Of a stretch of 5,589 bases of DNA, positions 4,300 through 5,589 are shown piece after piece. The notes beneath the pieces were generated by a model. It did not search any database, was not told where the DNA came from, and saw nothing but the letters and a program-made list of their open reading frames with translations. The stretch's first letter is position 1; each line of letters begins with the position of its first letter. Source of the DNA: Chloroflexota bacterium (GTDB lineage Bacteria; Chloroflexota; Limnocylindria; QHBO01); the NCBI GenBank assembly GCA_013820865.1, contig JACDHU010000134.1, positions 1-5,589 on the forward strand. Reading direction: 5' to 3'. Position numbers and translations under genes: made by a program.

Positions 4300-5589
4300 T
4301 CAGGAGTGGTCGGCGAGGCGCCAGATGAGGGGACCATCCTCGTAGATCAGCTCGAAGAGGTCGGAGGCGCCGAAGTCCACGGGGGAGTCGCACGGCTGGG
4401 GCCGGGTCCCATCGATCACGTGGGTTGCGCCGTATCGGTCCATGAGCTCGGCCGAGCGTGCGACATCGCCCCCGCAGTAGATGGCCGAGACATCGCTGAT
4501 GCGCTCGTCGGGTCGATAGCCGAGATTTGCCACGTACGGCCCGAAGGTGGTCAGTCGCTTGCGTCCGGCGGCATCGGTCAGGGAGTTGACCCAGCTGTCG
4601 GTGACGAAGACGGCGTCAGCGGGGGTGAAATCGGCGACCCACCGCGCGGCCCGGACTTCGGCGCTCGTCAGCACCTGGAGGTTCGACGTCGCCGTCCAGC
4701 CAGCGACCAACAACGGAGAGGGAATGCTCAGCGCGAAGACCGCGACCAGCGCCGGTCGGGGCCAGCGCCGGATGAGCCACGCGGCGGAGATCGCGACGCC
4801 AATCCACATGGCCTGGAAGTACTTGTTCATATCGAAATCGACGACGCTCACCTGGACGACGTTGGGAATCACGAAGAGGCCGATGATCCAGGCGGTGAGA
4901 AATGCGCGCCGCGGCAGGCCCGAGATCAATACGGCGCCGAGCGCAAGCAAGAACGGCAGGCCCAGGTTGGTCAGGTAGAAGAAGACGACCGCCAACGGTC
5001 CATCCTCGCGTGGCGTCGACGCCCAAATGGTCACCAACTGGAGCGCGCCCGAGCCACTCGACTGGATTATCGGGGCGATCACGAACGGGAGGGCCAGAAC
5101 ATAGGGCGCGAAGAGCGCGAACGCGTTGCGCGGCGCATGAGCGTCAACCAGCCGTCGCCCGAATAATACCCAGGCCAGCGCCAGCAGCGGGACGACGGGA
5201 AAGAAGAAGAAGTGGAACGGCGCCAGCAGCGCACCGAGCATGCCCGCCAGGGCGAGGAGCCACGGCCGATCGCGCCAGCCGGCGAGCCGCTCACGTGCCG
5301 TCGGGAGCGCGCTCACCAGCAGCAGGATGGCGCCGATGAGCATCGGCAGACCCGCAGTGCTGGCTCGATGCGCCAGCAGCCCCGTCCCCATGACCGAAGG
5401 AATCCTGAAGTAGGGCCACTCGGTCAGCCACCGGTTGTCGTAGCTGTTGTCCGCGATGAGCTGCAGGGGACCCTCCATCCCCGCCGACAGGTCGCCGATG
5501 AAGCGCACGTATCCCATCCCGCCGCCGAAGATGGCGAGCGCCGCCGCAAGCGCCGCGACGCGTCGGGCATCGGCCCGAACCAGGCGACG
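4300..5589 (-). CDS. Polytopic membrane protein with soluble C-terminal domain, GT-C/glycosyltransferase-39-like (5' end outside window)
   Basis: The reading frame is open to the window edge, so the gene is partial; 429 residues are visible (numbered here from the edge). The ATG at 5517 is internal: 24 further in-frame codons precede it and encode VAALAAALAIFG, part of a membrane span. Spans are seen at about 79-96, 109-143 (two), 155-175, 198-222, 226-245, 256-274 and 276-296. The last ~125 residues are soluble: RWVADFTPADAVFVTDSW, AAGRKR (340-345), then DVSAIYCGG and ELMDRYGATHVIDG. This resembles the C-terminal domain of GT-C/family-39-like membrane proteins, where the formula is roughly wir-tp-davf, aGRr, iy-g, ll-ryg-vvvg. 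The RIPSVM...HR stretch, the LLAPFHFFFF span and VVDFDMNKYFQ also fit that group as I remember it. A lipid-linked sugar transferase role is inference; catalytic acidic residues would lie in the missing N-terminus. It is separated from the importer by 84 bp and has no evident functional link to it. Confidence 0.7.
   Translation of the reverse strand, partial: RRLVRADARRVAALAAALAIFGGGMGYVRFIGDLSAGMEGPLQLIADNSYDNRWLTEWPYFRIPSVMGTGLLAHRASTAGLPMLIGAILLLVSALPTARERLAGWRDRPWLLALAGMLGALLAPFHFFFFPVVPLLALAWVLFGRRLVDAHAPRNAFALFAPYVLALPFVIAPIIQSSGSGALQLVTIWASTPREDGPLAVVFFYLTNLGLPFLLALGAVLISGLPRRAFLTAWIIGLFVIPNVVQVSVVDFDMNKYFQAMWIGVAISAAWLIRRWPRPALVAVFALSIPSPLLVAGWTATSNLQVLTSAEVRAARWVADFTPADAVFVTDSWVNSLTDAAGRKRLTTFGPYVANLGYRPDERISDVSAIYCGGDVARSAELMDRYGATHVIDGTRPQPCDSPVDFGASDLFELIYEDGPLIWRLADHS

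Noticed and set aside
4222..5166. Plus-strand open frame of 314 codons opposite the polytopic membrane protein
   Set aside because: It has the same register effect as above. The translation is Arg/Asp/Gly-rich without membrane or domain character, whereas the minus strand shows clear membrane spans and a family-like tail.
1..5589. CRISPR array, tRNA/rRNA, insertion sequence or phage elements
   Set aside because: I saw no regularly spaced repeats, tRNA-like cloverleaf, transposase-like frame or terminal inverted repeats on either strand.

Overview
This is a GC-rich window of about 5.6 kb in which every supportable gene lies on the minus strand. Read in transcription order, from high to low coordinates, it holds: the 3' part of a large multi-pass membrane protein (4300-5589, running off the edge); a four-gene osmoprotectant-type ABC importer made of an ATPase with CBS domains (3034-4215), permease 1 (2363-3037), permease 2 (1654-2358) and a substrate-binding lipoprotein (570-1529); and a small zinc-ribbon, single-span membrane protein (25-489).

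The organism is a high-GC bacterium. The substrate-binding protein is a lipoprotein with a Ser/Gly/Ala linker, and its Cys-X5-Cys segment (186-192) is of a kind I associate from memory with ProX-like proteins of Actinomycetota and Chloroflexota. The zinc-ribbon/TM/beta-domain protein and the polytopic protein with a soluble C-terminal domain also resemble proteins I associate with high-GC Chloroflexota (Limnocylindria-like). This placement is inference, not proof.

The importer genes look like one functional unit. Permease 1 overlaps the ATPase stop codon by 4 bp (GTGA), and permease 2 starts 4 bp after permease 1. The binding-protein gene follows after 124 bp, which carries its own strong Shine-Dalgarno and a possible internal promoter with a palindrome. 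The binding protein would be lipid-anchored outside the cell and deliver a quaternary-ammonium-type solute (betaine, choline, carnitine or similar) to a heterodimeric permease, driven by the ATPase, whose C-terminal CBS pair is the usual regulatory module of OpuA/OpuC-type ATPases.

The less ordinary points are: (i) an extremely acidic, lysine-free mature binding protein; (ii) a -10-like TATCAT placed exactly 6 nt before the ATPase start codon, as in leaderless transcripts, and sitting in the centre of a perfect inverted repeat; (iii) two tandem hairpins, one with a 12-bp stem and UUCG loop, just after the binding-protein gene; (iv) an uncharacterised zinc-ribbon membrane protein immediately downstream. 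I see no RNA genes, CRISPR arrays, insertion sequences or phage genes. No gene-free stretch is longer than about 125 bp.
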